DNA of 9,159 nucleotides from NCBI GenBank assembly GCA_015233485.1, contig JADFXO010000147.1, positions 1 to 9,159 of the forward strand, in the 5' to 3' direction. The stretch comes from Nitrospirota bacterium (GTDB taxonomy: Bacteria; Nitrospirota; Thermodesulfovibrionia; Thermodesulfovibrionales; Magnetobacteriaceae). The position numbers and the translations under genes were made by a program. Positions 1 through 6,265 of this stretch are shown piece by piece. How positions within the stretch are numbered: the first letter of the stretch is position 1; each line of letters opens with the position of its first letter. The notes below the pieces were generated by a model. It ran no database searches and had not been told where the DNA came from. It saw nothing but the letters and a program-made list of their open reading frames with translations.

Positions 1-580
1 GCACCTTACCATTGGGCAACAGTGTGGCTGTGCTGGCATCACGCTGTTGAGCTGGGGTGCCGGTAAGGAAAAACGTCCCTGATGTTGGGTCGTAAAGTTC
101 CGCTTTCAGAGGAAAGTCGTACCCCCCTGCAATAAGCACCAGACCGTTTGGTAACAGCGTCGCTGTGTGGAAGGAATGCTCGTAACCAGGACTGCCGGTT
201 GCGGTAAACGTCCCTGATGTTGGGTCGTACAGTTCCGCTGTTTGTTTAGAGGATGACCCACCGGCAATAAGCACCTTACCGTTGGGTAACAGTGTCGCTG
301 TGTGGTAGATACGCGGTTGTTGAGTGGGAACGTTGGTAGTGGCGGTAAAAGTCCCAGTTGAAGGGTCGAACAGTTCCGCTGTTTGAGGAGAGGATTCCCC
401 CCCGACAATAAGCACCTTACCGTTTTGTAACAGCGTAGCTGTGTGATAGTAACGCGGTTGCGCTGCATTGCCCACGGCAGTAAAACCGCCTGCCGTTAAG
501 GCTGAAACCGTCTGATTTGTAACGAAAAGCATTATGGCAACTAAAACCAGTGTAATGGAAAACCTTGAAGTCCTGTTCAT
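1..580 (-). CDS. Secreted Kelch-repeat (galactose-oxidase-like propeller) protein, 5' part only
   Basis: The frame is open from ATG at 580 down to the left edge, giving 193 residues with no stop, so the C-terminal part is missing. A strong Shine-Dalgarno (AGGAGGAGG) sits 8 nt before the ATG. Residues 1-27 look like a signal peptide: basic start (MNRTSR), hydrophobic core and a VSA cleavage site, so the protein is probably exported. From residue 40 on it is made of Kelch-like units of 45-47 residues. Each has the pattern HTATLLPNGKVLIAGG (at about 46, 93, 138 and 183, the last beginning STATLL), followed by AELYDPTSGTFTATG. Such units form beta-propeller blades in galactose-oxidase-like and other Kelch proteins, which act in binding or, rarely, catalysis. 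Four blades have begun here and more should follow off the edge. The role is not known; surface or extracellular binding is inference. The gene is divergent from the Uma2 gene and has its own promoter. Confidence 0.85.
   Translation of the reverse strand, partial: MNRTSRFSITLVLVAIMLFVTNQTVSALTAGGFTAVGNAAQPRYYHTATLLQNGKVLIVGGESSPQTAELFDPSTGTFTATTNVPTQQPRIYHTATLLPNGKVLIAGGSSSKQTAELYDPTSGTFTATGSPGYEHSFHTATLLPNGLVLIAGGYDFPLKAELYDPTSGTFFLTGTPAQQRDASTATLLPNGKV
2..446 (-). repeat. Tandem Kelch-coding repeat units, about 135-141 bp
   Basis: The same DNA motif recurs starting near 2, 137, 272 and 413, each beginning CACCTTACCGTT or a close variant on the plus strand. The spacing is 135, 135 and 141 bp, which equals 45, 45 and 47 codons of the minus-strand Kelch protein. 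A second conserved block, containing CGTCCCTGATGTTGGGTCGT, is nearly identical around 72 and 207. Conservation at DNA level, not only protein level, suggests recent duplication or recombination between blades. Confidence 0.85.
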
Positions 581-588
581 TGCTATAT

Positions 589-597
589 CCTCCTCCT
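589..597 (-). promoter_or_regulatory. Ribosome binding site of the Kelch gene
   Basis: On the minus strand AGGAGGAGG lies 8 nt before ATG 580. It is the strongest Shine-Dalgarno in the window and fixes the start, which also begins the signal peptide. Confidence 0.8.
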
Positions 598-714
598 GAA
601 TCGTATCACAAATTATCACGTAAAGAACGCCCCCGCTATCACGCCATTTCTACGATTGACAGAGACACTCTTCCAATCCAAAAAAAACGTAAAAACAACT
701 TACCCCAATTGAAA

Positions 715-744
715 ATTATATCCAATTGTCAGGGGAAAAATCAA
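715..744 (-). promoter_or_regulatory. Putative sigma70 promoter of the Kelch gene
   Basis: On the minus strand a perfect -10 TATAAT (715-720) is preceded by TTGATT (739-744), a 4 of 6 match to the -35 consensus, with an 18-nt spacer. Transcription would start near 708, giving a leader of roughly 128 nt before the Kelch ATG. This is a consensus match only. Confidence 0.55.
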
Positions 745-755
745 CCCCGCCCCCC

Positions 756-786
756 AAAAAAATACTTCCGCATTTTATTGCGGAGT
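756..786 (-). terminator. Rho-independent terminator-like hairpin, minus strand
   Basis: On the minus strand ACTCCGCA (779-786) pairs with TGCGGAAGT (764-772), an 8-bp stem with one bulged base and a 6-nt loop. An A and then seven T (756-762) follow, which is the classic intrinsic terminator layout. No minus-strand gene lies directly upstream. It may shield the Kelch promoter from antisense transcription through the Uma2-PPC pair, or be left over from a lost gene. Confidence 0.55.
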
Positions 787-808
787 GAGAAAAAAACTGC
801 TAAAGTAA

Positions 809-817
809 TGTTATAAT
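809..817 (+). promoter_or_regulatory. Extended -10 promoter of the Uma2-PPC pair
   Basis: TGTTATAAT matches the extended -10 element TGnTATAAT exactly. No good -35 is visible at 16-19 nt upstream, as is usual for extended -10 promoters. The start of transcription would fall near 824. This leaves a leader of about 25 nt before ATG 849 but almost none before ATG 831, which supports 849 as the start codon. Confidence 0.6.
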
Positions 818-838
818 ACTCCAACTTCTCATGACGAT

Positions 839-843
839 GGAGG
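839..843 (+). promoter_or_regulatory. Ribosome binding site deciding the Uma2 start
   Basis: GGAGG at 839-843 lies 5 nt before ATG 849. The in-frame ATG at 831 has no comparable site and lies only a few nt from the predicted transcription start. Confidence 0.7.
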
Positions 844-848
844 ATACT

Positions 849-1430
849 ATGGCCGCAATTGCGGAGCTGTGGACTTACGGCAAATACCTCACCCTTGACG
901 ACGACACCAGATGTGAAATAATTGAAGGAGACCTGTCTATGACGCCTGCCCCCGGCTTTGGCCACCAGAGTATTTCCGCGGAACTTGAGTTTATCCTGAT
1001 GAAGTTTATCAAAGAAAATGGACTAGGTTTCCTTGTAACTGCCCCAACGGATGTTGTCTTAAGCGATGAGAATGTCGTGCAGCCGGATATACTCTATATT
1101 GCAAGGGCCAGGAGGGCCATAATTAAAGAGCGCGGCGTATTCGGCCCCCCCGACCTCGTTGTTGAGATAATCTCGCCATCGTCCCACTACAGGGATGTCC
1201 ACGTAAAGAAGGCATTGTATGAGCGCTTGGGTGTGGCGGAGTTCTGGATTGTTAACCCGTATATGAAGGCCGTTGAGGTGCTGGTGCTGAATGCTGAAGG
1301 CCGCTATGAGCTTTTCTCTGATGGGTGTCTGATGGCCGATGACAGGAAGCGAGTGATTTCAAGGGTAATTGATGGGCTTACGGTTGACCTAAACGCAATA
1401 TTTACGGAGAGTTTTACGGCGGAGGGATAG
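849..1430 (+). CDS. Uma2 family (DUF820) PD-(D/E)XK nuclease-like protein
   Basis: 193 residues from ATG 849. The protein carries the hallmarks of the Uma2/DUF820 family, which has the restriction-endonuclease PD-(D/E)XK fold. These are an N-terminal YLTLDDDTRCEIIEGDL segment (about 13-29), GHQSIS (38-43), QPDILYI (78-84, with a candidate catalytic Asp80), PDLVVEIISPSS (101-112, candidate Glu106), and VKKALYERLGVAEFWIVNP (119-137, with Lys and Tyr typical of the family). Length is normal for the family. DNA cleavage is a family-level prediction; the biological role of most members is unknown, and they are often present in many copies in cyanobacteria and other environmental bacteria. Its TAG stop (1428-1430) directly abuts the ATG of the PPC gene, so the two should be co-translated. 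Nothing suggests degeneration. Confidence 0.88.
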   Translation: MAAIAELWTYGKYLTLDDDTRCEIIEGDLSMTPAPGFGHQSISAELEFILMKFIKENGLGFLVTAPTDVVLSDENVVQPDILYIARARRAIIKERGVFGPPDLVVEIISPSSHYRDVHVKKALYERLGVAEFWIVNPYMKAVEVLVLNAEGRYELFSDGCLMADDRKRVISRVIDGLTVDLNAIFTESFTAEG

Positions 1431-1865
1431 ATGAAGTATCAGACGGCAAGTGTGGGAAGGGTCTTTGTATGCAGGCTTAATGACGGGGATGACCTGCTGA
1501 AATGCCTTGTGGAGCTTGTGAAACAGGAGGGCGTAAAGGCCGCGGTGTTTCATGTCGTCGGGGGCATAAAGGGCGGTAAAATCGTAGTAGGCCCTGAGAC
1601 CGAGGCAATGCCGCCTGTTCCTGTGTACAGAGAAATAAGCGAAAGCCACGAAGTAACCGGCATGGGTACGATATTTTACAAAGAAGGGCAGCCGTCTGTG
1701 CACTTTCACGGGGCGTTTGGAAAGCGGGATACGGTAAGGGTAGGGTGTCTGAGGGAGTTTTCAGAGACCTTTATCGTCCTTGAGGCAATAGTTACCGAAC
1801 TTAACGGCATTGAGGCCGAGCGCCGTCTTGATCCTGCCACGGGGATGTACCTTCTGAGCATATAG
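1431..1865 (+). CDS. PPC (DUF296) domain protein
   Basis: 144 residues, almost entirely one PPC/DUF296 domain, the fold shared by plant AT-hook PPC proteins and small prokaryotic proteins that form trimers. Visible are the opening GRVFVCRLNDGDDLL (9-23), the core FHVVGGIKGGKIVVG (40-54), HEVTGMGTIF (73-82), and the histidine segment PSVHFHGAFGKRD (88-100), followed by VGCLREFSETFIVLEA (104-119). His91 and His93 are the family's likely metal-binding histidines. Cys106 stands where many relatives have His in GGHL; I believe a GCL/GCI variant exists as a subfamily. There is no AT-hook, so DNA binding is not shown. ATG immediately follows the Uma2 stop, and GGAGG (1421-1425) inside the end of the Uma2 gene serves as its ribosome site. 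No clear terminator is visible in the 34 nt before the converging gene. Confidence 0.85.
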   Translation: MKYQTASVGRVFVCRLNDGDDLLKCLVELVKQEGVKAAVFHVVGGIKGGKIVVGPETEAMPPVPVYREISESHEVTGMGTIFYKEGQPSVHFHGAFGKRDTVRVGCLREFSETFIVLEAIVTELNGIEAERRLDPATGMYLLSI

Positions 1866-1899
1866 TGCCGCCGCTCATGTTTCTCATTATACTCTTAGG

Positions 1900-2607
1900 T
1901 CAATCGGCCGGGAAAACACCCTCTAAGAAGTTATGAAACTCCTCGAAATAAGTGTACCACTTGGCTATGAACATCTTTATTCGCTTGTTTTCAGCTTCCT
2001 TTGCCGCAAGGTGGTAATTCGCCTTCACAAGGACTACGGGGTTAAGCGGCGGCAGTTCATCCATCATGACATCGCCATATTCGCCCTCTGCGCGGTCTGC
2101 GCCGATTGTCCCCGGGTTAGTCTCAGCTGTCTCAATGGTTATGTTACAAAGGACATCATTTACGTTATACGCAAATTTAATGCCGACATCCGGCCTCTGC
2201 CCGTTAATCACGCTCCACGGCCCATTCTTAATAAATGTGTTCGAAATAAAAAATGACGCTATATCCTTGCCCGGAAATACATAATGCCCGACAAAATTAA
2301 TCCCCGACGCCATATACCTGACATGCGGCAGCACATCGACATATTTTATGGCTATATACGGTATCGGCGAATCGTATGGTATTCTCACCCTGTCCTCGTC
2401 GATAAACTGCAGCCTCTCAAACTCTGCTATTATAGACAGCGACTCTTTATAAAAGACATGCGACGCCGGCGGCGTACACAGCACGTCATAGGGCGTGAAG
2501 TTCTGCTCCACGATTCCATTAAGTTTCAGAAAATCCGGGTTTAATATGCTCGGATTATGCGTCTTTGCCAGCACGACTATCGAAAAACTGCTGAGTTCTA
2601 TTTTCAT
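1900..2607 (-). CDS. Unrecognised conserved-looking protein, 235 aa
   Basis: I do not recognise this family. It starts at ATG 2607, 48 nt after pheT on the same strand, with a weak AAAAGAGA site. It ends at TGA 1900-1902, facing the PPC gene. There is no signal peptide or membrane segment, so it is probably cytoplasmic. The N-terminus is beta-rich (IELSSFSIVVLAKTHNP), followed by ILNPDFLKLNGIV (about 21-33) and a CTPPASHVFY segment (44-53). The middle is beta/alpha mixed, with FVGHYVFPGKDIASFF (about 105-120). A charged helix with aromatics ends the protein (WYTYFEEFHNFLEGVF). This layout of a beta-rich body and a closing helix is faintly like TIGR04255-type proteins, but I see no motif match and do not assign it. 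The even, gap-free frame and the position in the pheT transcript support a real gene. It may be read through from pheT. Confidence 0.75.
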   Translation of the reverse strand: MKIELSSFSIVVLAKTHNPSILNPDFLKLNGIVEQNFTPYDVLCTPPASHVFYKESLSIIAEFERLQFIDEDRVRIPYDSPIPYIAIKYVDVLPHVRYMASGINFVGHYVFPGKDIASFFISNTFIKNGPWSVINGQRPDVGIKFAYNVNDVLCNITIETAETNPGTIGADRAEGEYGDVMMDELPPLNPVVLVKANYHLAAKEAENKRIKMFIAKWYTYFEEFHNFLEGVFPAD

Positions 2608-2644
2608 TTCAATCTCTTTTCGGGCCTATGTTCATGTAATCCGC

Positions 2645-2681
2645 AAACGGGCAGCCTACGCCCTCAGCGCCCCGCCCGTTT
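2645..2681 (-). other. GC-rich stem-loop spanning the pheT stop codon
   Basis: AAACGGGC (2645-2652) and GCCCGTTT (2674-2681) form a perfect 8-bp inverted repeat around a 21-nt GC-rich loop that contains the pheT TAG stop (2656-2658). On the minus strand it is not followed by a clear T run, so it is not a textbook terminator. It may be a 3' stabilising or processing stem, or a weak terminator separating pheT from the next gene. Confidence 0.4.
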
Positions 2682-4797
2682 TACTTATTATATATTTTAC
2701 TATTTCAGCATGGAGCGTATCGATTTCACTCTCAATCAGCGTTCGTTCTCGCGCCCTGTAAACTATATGAAAGGCAAGGCTCTTCTTGTCGTCAGGAATG
2801 TTTTTACCCTTGTAATGGTCAAATATTTCTACCGACTCGATAAGACGTTCGGGGTCAAAAAGCTCATTTTTAACAAAATCAACTATATCGCCATATGGAC
2901 GGCCTTCGTCCACGACTATTGCCAAATCTCTTTCGATAGACGGATATTTAAGAAACGGTTTATATCCTAACGGCTCTAACGGAGGGGAGATTATCTCATC
3001 GAGATATATCTCTATTACAGCTATTTCCGGCTTGCCTGTTTTTATATCGAGCCTCGCCACGGTCTCAGATGCGAGCAGCCCTAAACAACCAACCTTATCA
3101 TCGTCAACAAATATGTCCGCCGATTGGCCATTCTCCAAAAAATCCTCATTCGATTGTCTAAATTCATAATTCACACATCTAAGGCTCGACAAAATAGGCT
3201 CAAGCTGACCCTTTATGCGATAAAAATGCGAGGCCGGATCAGTATAGAGCTTTTTTTCTCCGCTTGAATATGACAGCACGGCAAGTTTGAGTCTCTCTTT
3301 GGGAAATCCCTTCCCAACATCGAAAAACACCGTGCTTATCTCATAAATGCTGACTTCCTTCGCGCCGAAGGAAATATTATACTTCAGATTTTTCAGAAGC
3401 GAGGGCAAGAGAAATGTCCTCAGAATATCATAATCTTTTTGCAGGGGATTTTTTACCGTAACGGCGTTTCTTCTTTCATCGCTCACGGGAATGTCAAGCA
3501 GCTCGAAGTCATCTTTCGTTGTAAAACTATAATTAATGGTCTCAGTAAACCCGGCGTATCTTAAGGAATGCCTTAGTTCGGTGAGTTTCTTGTGTTTATC
3601 GCTCACATTGTCACCGACACCGGCACCAGAACCACTACCATCACCGTAACCAGAACCGCTACCACTACCGGCACCGAAACCCTTATTTATGGAAAGGGCT
3701 AATTCGGGCATTACCGAAGGGATATTATTGTAGCCATAGATGCGCGCGACTTCCTCGATGAGGTCGGCCTCCAGCTCTATGTCCCTTCTGAAAGACGGAG
3801 GGGTGATAATAAAAACGTTGTCTTGTCTTTCTACTTTAAAATCGAGGTGTTTAAGTATACCCTCTATTTCGTCTTCTGATATTTGCACGCCTAAGAAGCT
3901 CTGAACCTTTTCGTGGCTCAACGTGATTCGCGGCGCTGTGTACCGGTTCGGATAATTGTCGATAACCTCTGAAACGCATCCTCCGCAGTGTTCTATCACC
4001 AAAGACGCGGCCCTCAATGCGGCCTTTTTAACTCCACCAATGTCCGTCTGCCTTTCGAATCTGAACGAGGACTCCGACCTCAGGGCTGTTTGTTTTGAAG
4101 TCACACGTATTGATGCCGGCTCAAACCACGCGCTCTCTATAAGTATATCCGTAGTGGTGTCGGCAACGGCGGAGCCTTCCCCACCCATTACACCGGCCAG
4201 GGCAATCGGCCCCTCTGCGTCACATATTAACAGCGTACCGGCGGGCACGGTTCTCTCGGCACCGTCAAGCGTCTGTATGGCCTCTGGTTTGTCCGCAGCC
4301 CGGACAATAATCTTATCCCCTTTCAGCTTTTCCAAGTCGAAGGCATGAAGCGGCTGGCCAAATTCCATGAGTACGTAATTCGTTATGTCAACAATATTGT
4401 TTATTGGTCTTATGCCCGAGCTGTTAAGCCTTTTTTGCATCCAATCGGGCGATGGGGCGAGTTTTACGCCATTGATTACAATGCCGCAGTACCTGTGGCA
4501 GAGATGTTTGTCGATTATTTCAACCTTGAATTTTGCATCCGCGGTGTTTTCAAAATTCCTTATTTCTGGAATTATTAATTTCTTTTTGAGTACGGCGGAA
4601 ATATCACGGGCAACGCCGATAACACTCAGTGCGTCGGCCCTGTTCGGGGTTACATTTAATCCTAATATTACGTCGCCATCGGGCAGTTGATTACGCGATT
4701 CCACCTCAAGGCCGGACATCGTTAATATATCCGCAATCGCCTCAGGCGATTGATCAAAATCTATATATTCTTTGAGCCAATTATATGATATAAGCAT
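2656..4797 (-). CDS. pheT: Phenylalanine--tRNA ligase beta subunit, without OB-fold B2 domain
   Basis: Beta subunit of the (alpha-beta)2 phenylalanyl-tRNA synthetase; it supports the catalytic alpha subunit, binds tRNA-Phe and edits Tyr-tRNA-Phe. The 713 residues begin with the B1 start MLISYNWLKEYIDF. They run from GLEVES (29-34) after about 14 residues straight into LNVTPNRADALSVIGVARD (47-65). Usual proteins hold an OB-fold tRNA-binding (B2/EMAP-like) domain of roughly 110 residues there, and are about 790-805 long. Next come B3/B4 with the editing region (about 85-275; GIRPINNIVDITNYV, IALAGVMGG, ILIESAWF) and B5 (about 285-362; SFRRDIELEADLIEEVARIYGY). A Gly-X tract (373-395) follows, then the catalytic-like B6/B7 core (about 400-600) and the FDX-ACB anticodon-binding domain (about 612-705; FLKYPSIERDLAIVVD). 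ATG lies 9 nt after the pheS stop with only a weak AAAGAGA site, suggesting coupling. The frame is intact, so the gene is probably functional. Confidence 0.97.
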   Translation of the reverse strand: MLISYNWLKEYIDFDQSPEAIADILTMSGLEVESRNQLPDGDVILGLNVTPNRADALSVIGVARDISAVLKKKLIIPEIRNFENTADAKFKVEIIDKHLCHRYCGIVINGVKLAPSPDWMQKRLNSSGIRPINNIVDITNYVLMEFGQPLHAFDLEKLKGDKIIVRAADKPEAIQTLDGAERTVPAGTLLICDAEGPIALAGVMGGEGSAVADTTTDILIESAWFEPASIRVTSKQTALRSESSFRFERQTDIGGVKKAALRAASLVIEHCGGCVSEVIDNYPNRYTAPRITLSHEKVQSFLGVQISEDEIEGILKHLDFKVERQDNVFIITPPSFRRDIELEADLIEEVARIYGYNNIPSVMPELALSINKGFGAGSGSGSGYGDGSGSGAGVGDNVSDKHKKLTELRHSLRYAGFTETINYSFTTKDDFELLDIPVSDERRNAVTVKNPLQKDYDILRTFLLPSLLKNLKYNISFGAKEVSIYEISTVFFDVGKGFPKERLKLAVLSYSSGEKKLYTDPASHFYRIKGQLEPILSSLRCVNYEFRQSNEDFLENGQSADIFVDDDKVGCLGLLASETVARLDIKTGKPEIAVIEIYLDEIISPPLEPLGYKPFLKYPSIERDLAIVVDEGRPYGDIVDFVKNELFDPERLIESVEIFDHYKGKNIPDDKKSLAFHIVYRARERTLIESEIDTLHAEIVKYIISKTGGALRA
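3613..3681 (-). repeat. Hexanucleotide (GGTNNN) repeat encoding an alternating Gly-X tract in PheT
   Basis: Every second codon on the minus strand is a Gly codon (ACC or close variants on the plus strand) across about 69 nt. It encodes residues 373-395, in which all odd positions are Gly and the others are F, A, S, Y, D or V. The unit is an imperfect 6-bp microsatellite. It sits between the B5 domain and the B6/B7 core and is probably a flexible linker. Copy number may vary between strains. Confidence 0.85.
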
Positions 4798-4806
4798 TTT
4801 TTCTCT

Positions 4807-5868
4807 TTAAAACTGCCGCAAAAATCTTAGGTCGCCGTCATAATAGAGCCTTATGTCGTCGATGCCGTATTTAAGGGAGGCAATGCGCTCTATCCCCATG
4901 CCAAATGCAAACCCGCTGTATTTGCCGGTATCATAGCCAACATTTCTAAAGACCCGAGGGTCAACCATTCCCGCCCCCATTATTTCTATCCAGCCTGTGC
5001 CTTTACAGACCCGGCACCCGGCACCCTTGCAAAAGTAACAGCCCATGTCAACCTCTGCCGACGGTTCGGTAAATGGAAAAAAACTTGGCCTCAGGCGCAC
5101 CGGCACCTCAGGGCCAAACACCCTCTGCAAAAACCCCTCAAGCAGTCCCTTTAAATTTGCAAATGATATGTTTTTGTCAACCACAAGTCCCTCGACCTGA
5201 TGGAACATCGGCGAATGCGATACGTCCGAATCACAGCGATAGACCTTTCCCGGTGCGATAAATCTAAGCGGGGGCAGGGGGGTACCATTTGCGCGGCTCT
5301 CATTGACACGTTTCTCCATGACCCTGATTTGCACGGGCGAGGTATGGGTTCTGAGGACGAAGGCGCTTTCGTTCGATTGGCTGCCGGCAGTGTTTTCAAT
5401 ATAGAATGTATCCTGCATATCCCGCGCGGGGTGATTTATAGGGATATTTAATGCCTCAAAATTATAATAATCACTCTCTACCTCAGGGCCTTCCTCTATG
5501 CTGAACCCCATAGAAACAAATATCTCAGTTATTTCTGCAAGCACGATAGTAACAGGGTGTCTGCCTCCAGGTTTTTTATAGTACCCCGGCAGCGTTATAT
5601 CTACAGGGTTTTTGGAGAGTTTTGCCTTTATTTCTTTAGTGGTGAGTACCTGTTCATGCTCTTTGAGCCTTTTTTCGATAAACACCTTGTCAATATTTAC
5701 CTGTTTTCCAAAGGCCGCCCTCTCGTGGGGGGCAAGGGCGGGGAGTTTCTTCAGCTCCCCTGTGAGGACACCATTTTTCCCTGTATATCTTGATCGAAGT
5801 TCGCGCAAAGCAGCTGTGGAAGTAACCGCCTCCAGCTCTTTTAAGAACAGCTCCTGCAGCGCGGTCAC
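4807..5868 (-). CDS. pheS: Phenylalanine--tRNA ligase alpha subunit
   Basis: Class II synthetase subunit that activates phenylalanine with ATP and attaches it to tRNA-Phe, acting in the cytoplasm with PheT. 353 residues, close to the bacterial norm. Residues 1-85 form the N-terminal helical coiled-coil arm that contacts tRNA. The catalytic core begins at GRHPVTIVLAEI (102-113), with GPEVESDYYNFEALNIP (127-143, motif 1 region). It continues with RTHTSPVQIR (173-182), motif 2 (RFIAPGKVYRCDSDVSHSP, 202-220; FHQVEGL) and motif 3 (GFAFGMGIERIASLKYGI, 319-336). A Cys4 loop (Cys277, 280, 285, 288; CxxCxxxxCxxC then GTGW) is as in Bacillus-type PheS, not E. coli, and may bind zinc. The start is GTG at 5868, overlapping the rplT stop as GTGA. 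There is no strong Shine-Dalgarno, so translation probably depends on rplT. Confidence 0.97.
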   Translation of the reverse strand: MTALQELFLKELEAVTSTAALRELRSRYTGKNGVLTGELKKLPALAPHERAAFGKQVNIDKVFIEKRLKEHEQVLTTKEIKAKLSKNPVDITLPGYYKKPGGRHPVTIVLAEITEIFVSMGFSIEEGPEVESDYYNFEALNIPINHPARDMQDTFYIENTAGSQSNESAFVLRTHTSPVQIRVMEKRVNESRANGTPLPPLRFIAPGKVYRCDSDVSHSPMFHQVEGLVVDKNISFANLKGLLEGFLQRVFGPEVPVRLRPSFFPFTEPSAEVDMGCYFCKGAGCRVCKGTGWIEIMGAGMVDPRVFRNVGYDTGKYSGFAFGMGIERIASLKYGIDDIRLYYDGDLRFLRQF

Positions 5869-6221
5869 GCCGTCTGTTGTTTCACGCTTTCTGCCAATTG
5901 GTTAAACTGTGTGATGTTGCTTACGGCCAACTCGGCAAGCGCCCTTCTGTCAAGGATGATGCCCGCGGTTTTAAGGCCCTGCATGAAACGGCTGTACGTA
6001 AGGCCGGCGGCACGGGCTGCCGCGTTAATTCTGATTATCCAGAGGCGCCTGAAGTCGCGCTTTTTGTTTTTTCTGTCATCATACGCATGCAACAGGGCAT
6101 GGTCTACCGCCTCGGAGGCTACCCTGAAGAGCTTACTCCTGCCGCCATAGTAACCACGCGCCTTATGTAGTATCTTTTTCCTTCTTCTCCTTGTCTTAAA
6201 TCCACCCTTTGCTCTAGGCAT
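5865..6221 (-). CDS. rplT: Large ribosomal subunit protein bL20
   Basis: 118 residues, the normal length for L20, an early-assembly 23S rRNA-binding protein of the 50S subunit. The start MPRAKGGFKTRRRRKKILHKARGYYG has the usual basic N-terminal extension. Conserved segments RKNKKRDFRRLWIIRINAAAR (about 49-69) and the globular C-terminal half (GLTYSRFMQGLK, RRALAELA) follow. ATG 6221 was chosen because GGAGG lies 9 nt upstream and the residues from there match the family; a further in-frame ATG at 6248 has no such site. It lies 65 nt after rpmI and overlaps pheS by 4 nt. L20 often represses its own operon by binding the leader mRNA, but I could not identify the binding site here. Confidence 0.97.
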   Translation of the reverse strand: MPRAKGGFKTRRRRKKILHKARGYYGGRSKLFRVASEAVDHALLHAYDDRKNKKRDFRRLWIIRINAAARAAGLTYSRFMQGLKTAGIILDRRALAELAVSNITQFNQLAESVKQQTA

Positions 6222-6230
6222 CGCTTTAAA

Positions 6231-6235
6231 CCTCC
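6231..6235 (-). promoter_or_regulatory. Ribosome binding site deciding the rplT start
   Basis: GGAGG on the minus strand, 9 nt before ATG 6221. It rules out the longer in-frame start at 6248. Confidence 0.75.
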
Positions 6236-6239
6236 AAAA

Positions 6240-6252
6240 CCGGCTCATCCGG
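6240..6252 (-). other. Small GC hairpin before the rplT ribosome site
   Basis: On the minus strand CCGG, a 5-nt loop ATGAG, and CCGG form a short stem, extendable by one G-U pair, just upstream of GGAGG. It could affect rplT translation, but it is short and may be chance. Confidence 0.25.
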
Positions 6253-6265
6253 CATATTTTTTATC

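Noticed and set aside
2..446. Evenly spaced repeats as a CRISPR array
   Set aside because: The whole 135-141 bp period is coding and the intervals are also similar; there is no short palindromic repeat with unique spacers and no cas gene.
106..468. Minus-strand open frame through the Kelch repeats in another frame
   Set aside because: It is a shadow of the repeat-bearing Kelch gene; its periodic sequence only mirrors the DNA repeats, and it has no start signal.
750..762. C6A7 run as a phase-variable tract
   Set aside because: It lies in non-coding DNA and the A run is already explained as the T tail of the minus-strand hairpin.
831..848. Alternative start of the Uma2 gene at ATG 831
   Set aside because: It is in frame but has no ribosome site and lies about 7 nt from the predicted transcription start; ATG 849 has GGAGG at 5 nt.
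2557..2970. Plus-strand open frame opposite pheT and the 235-residue gene
   Set aside because: It is antisense to two sound genes and has no recognisable motif or ribosome site.
3956..4348. Plus-strand open frame opposite the pheT editing region
   Set aside because: It is an antisense shadow with Ser/Ala-rich composition arising from pheT codons.
6222..6248. Longer rplT start at 6248
   Set aside because: The extra nine residues do not belong to L20, no ribosome site precedes that ATG, and GGAGG fits ATG 6221.
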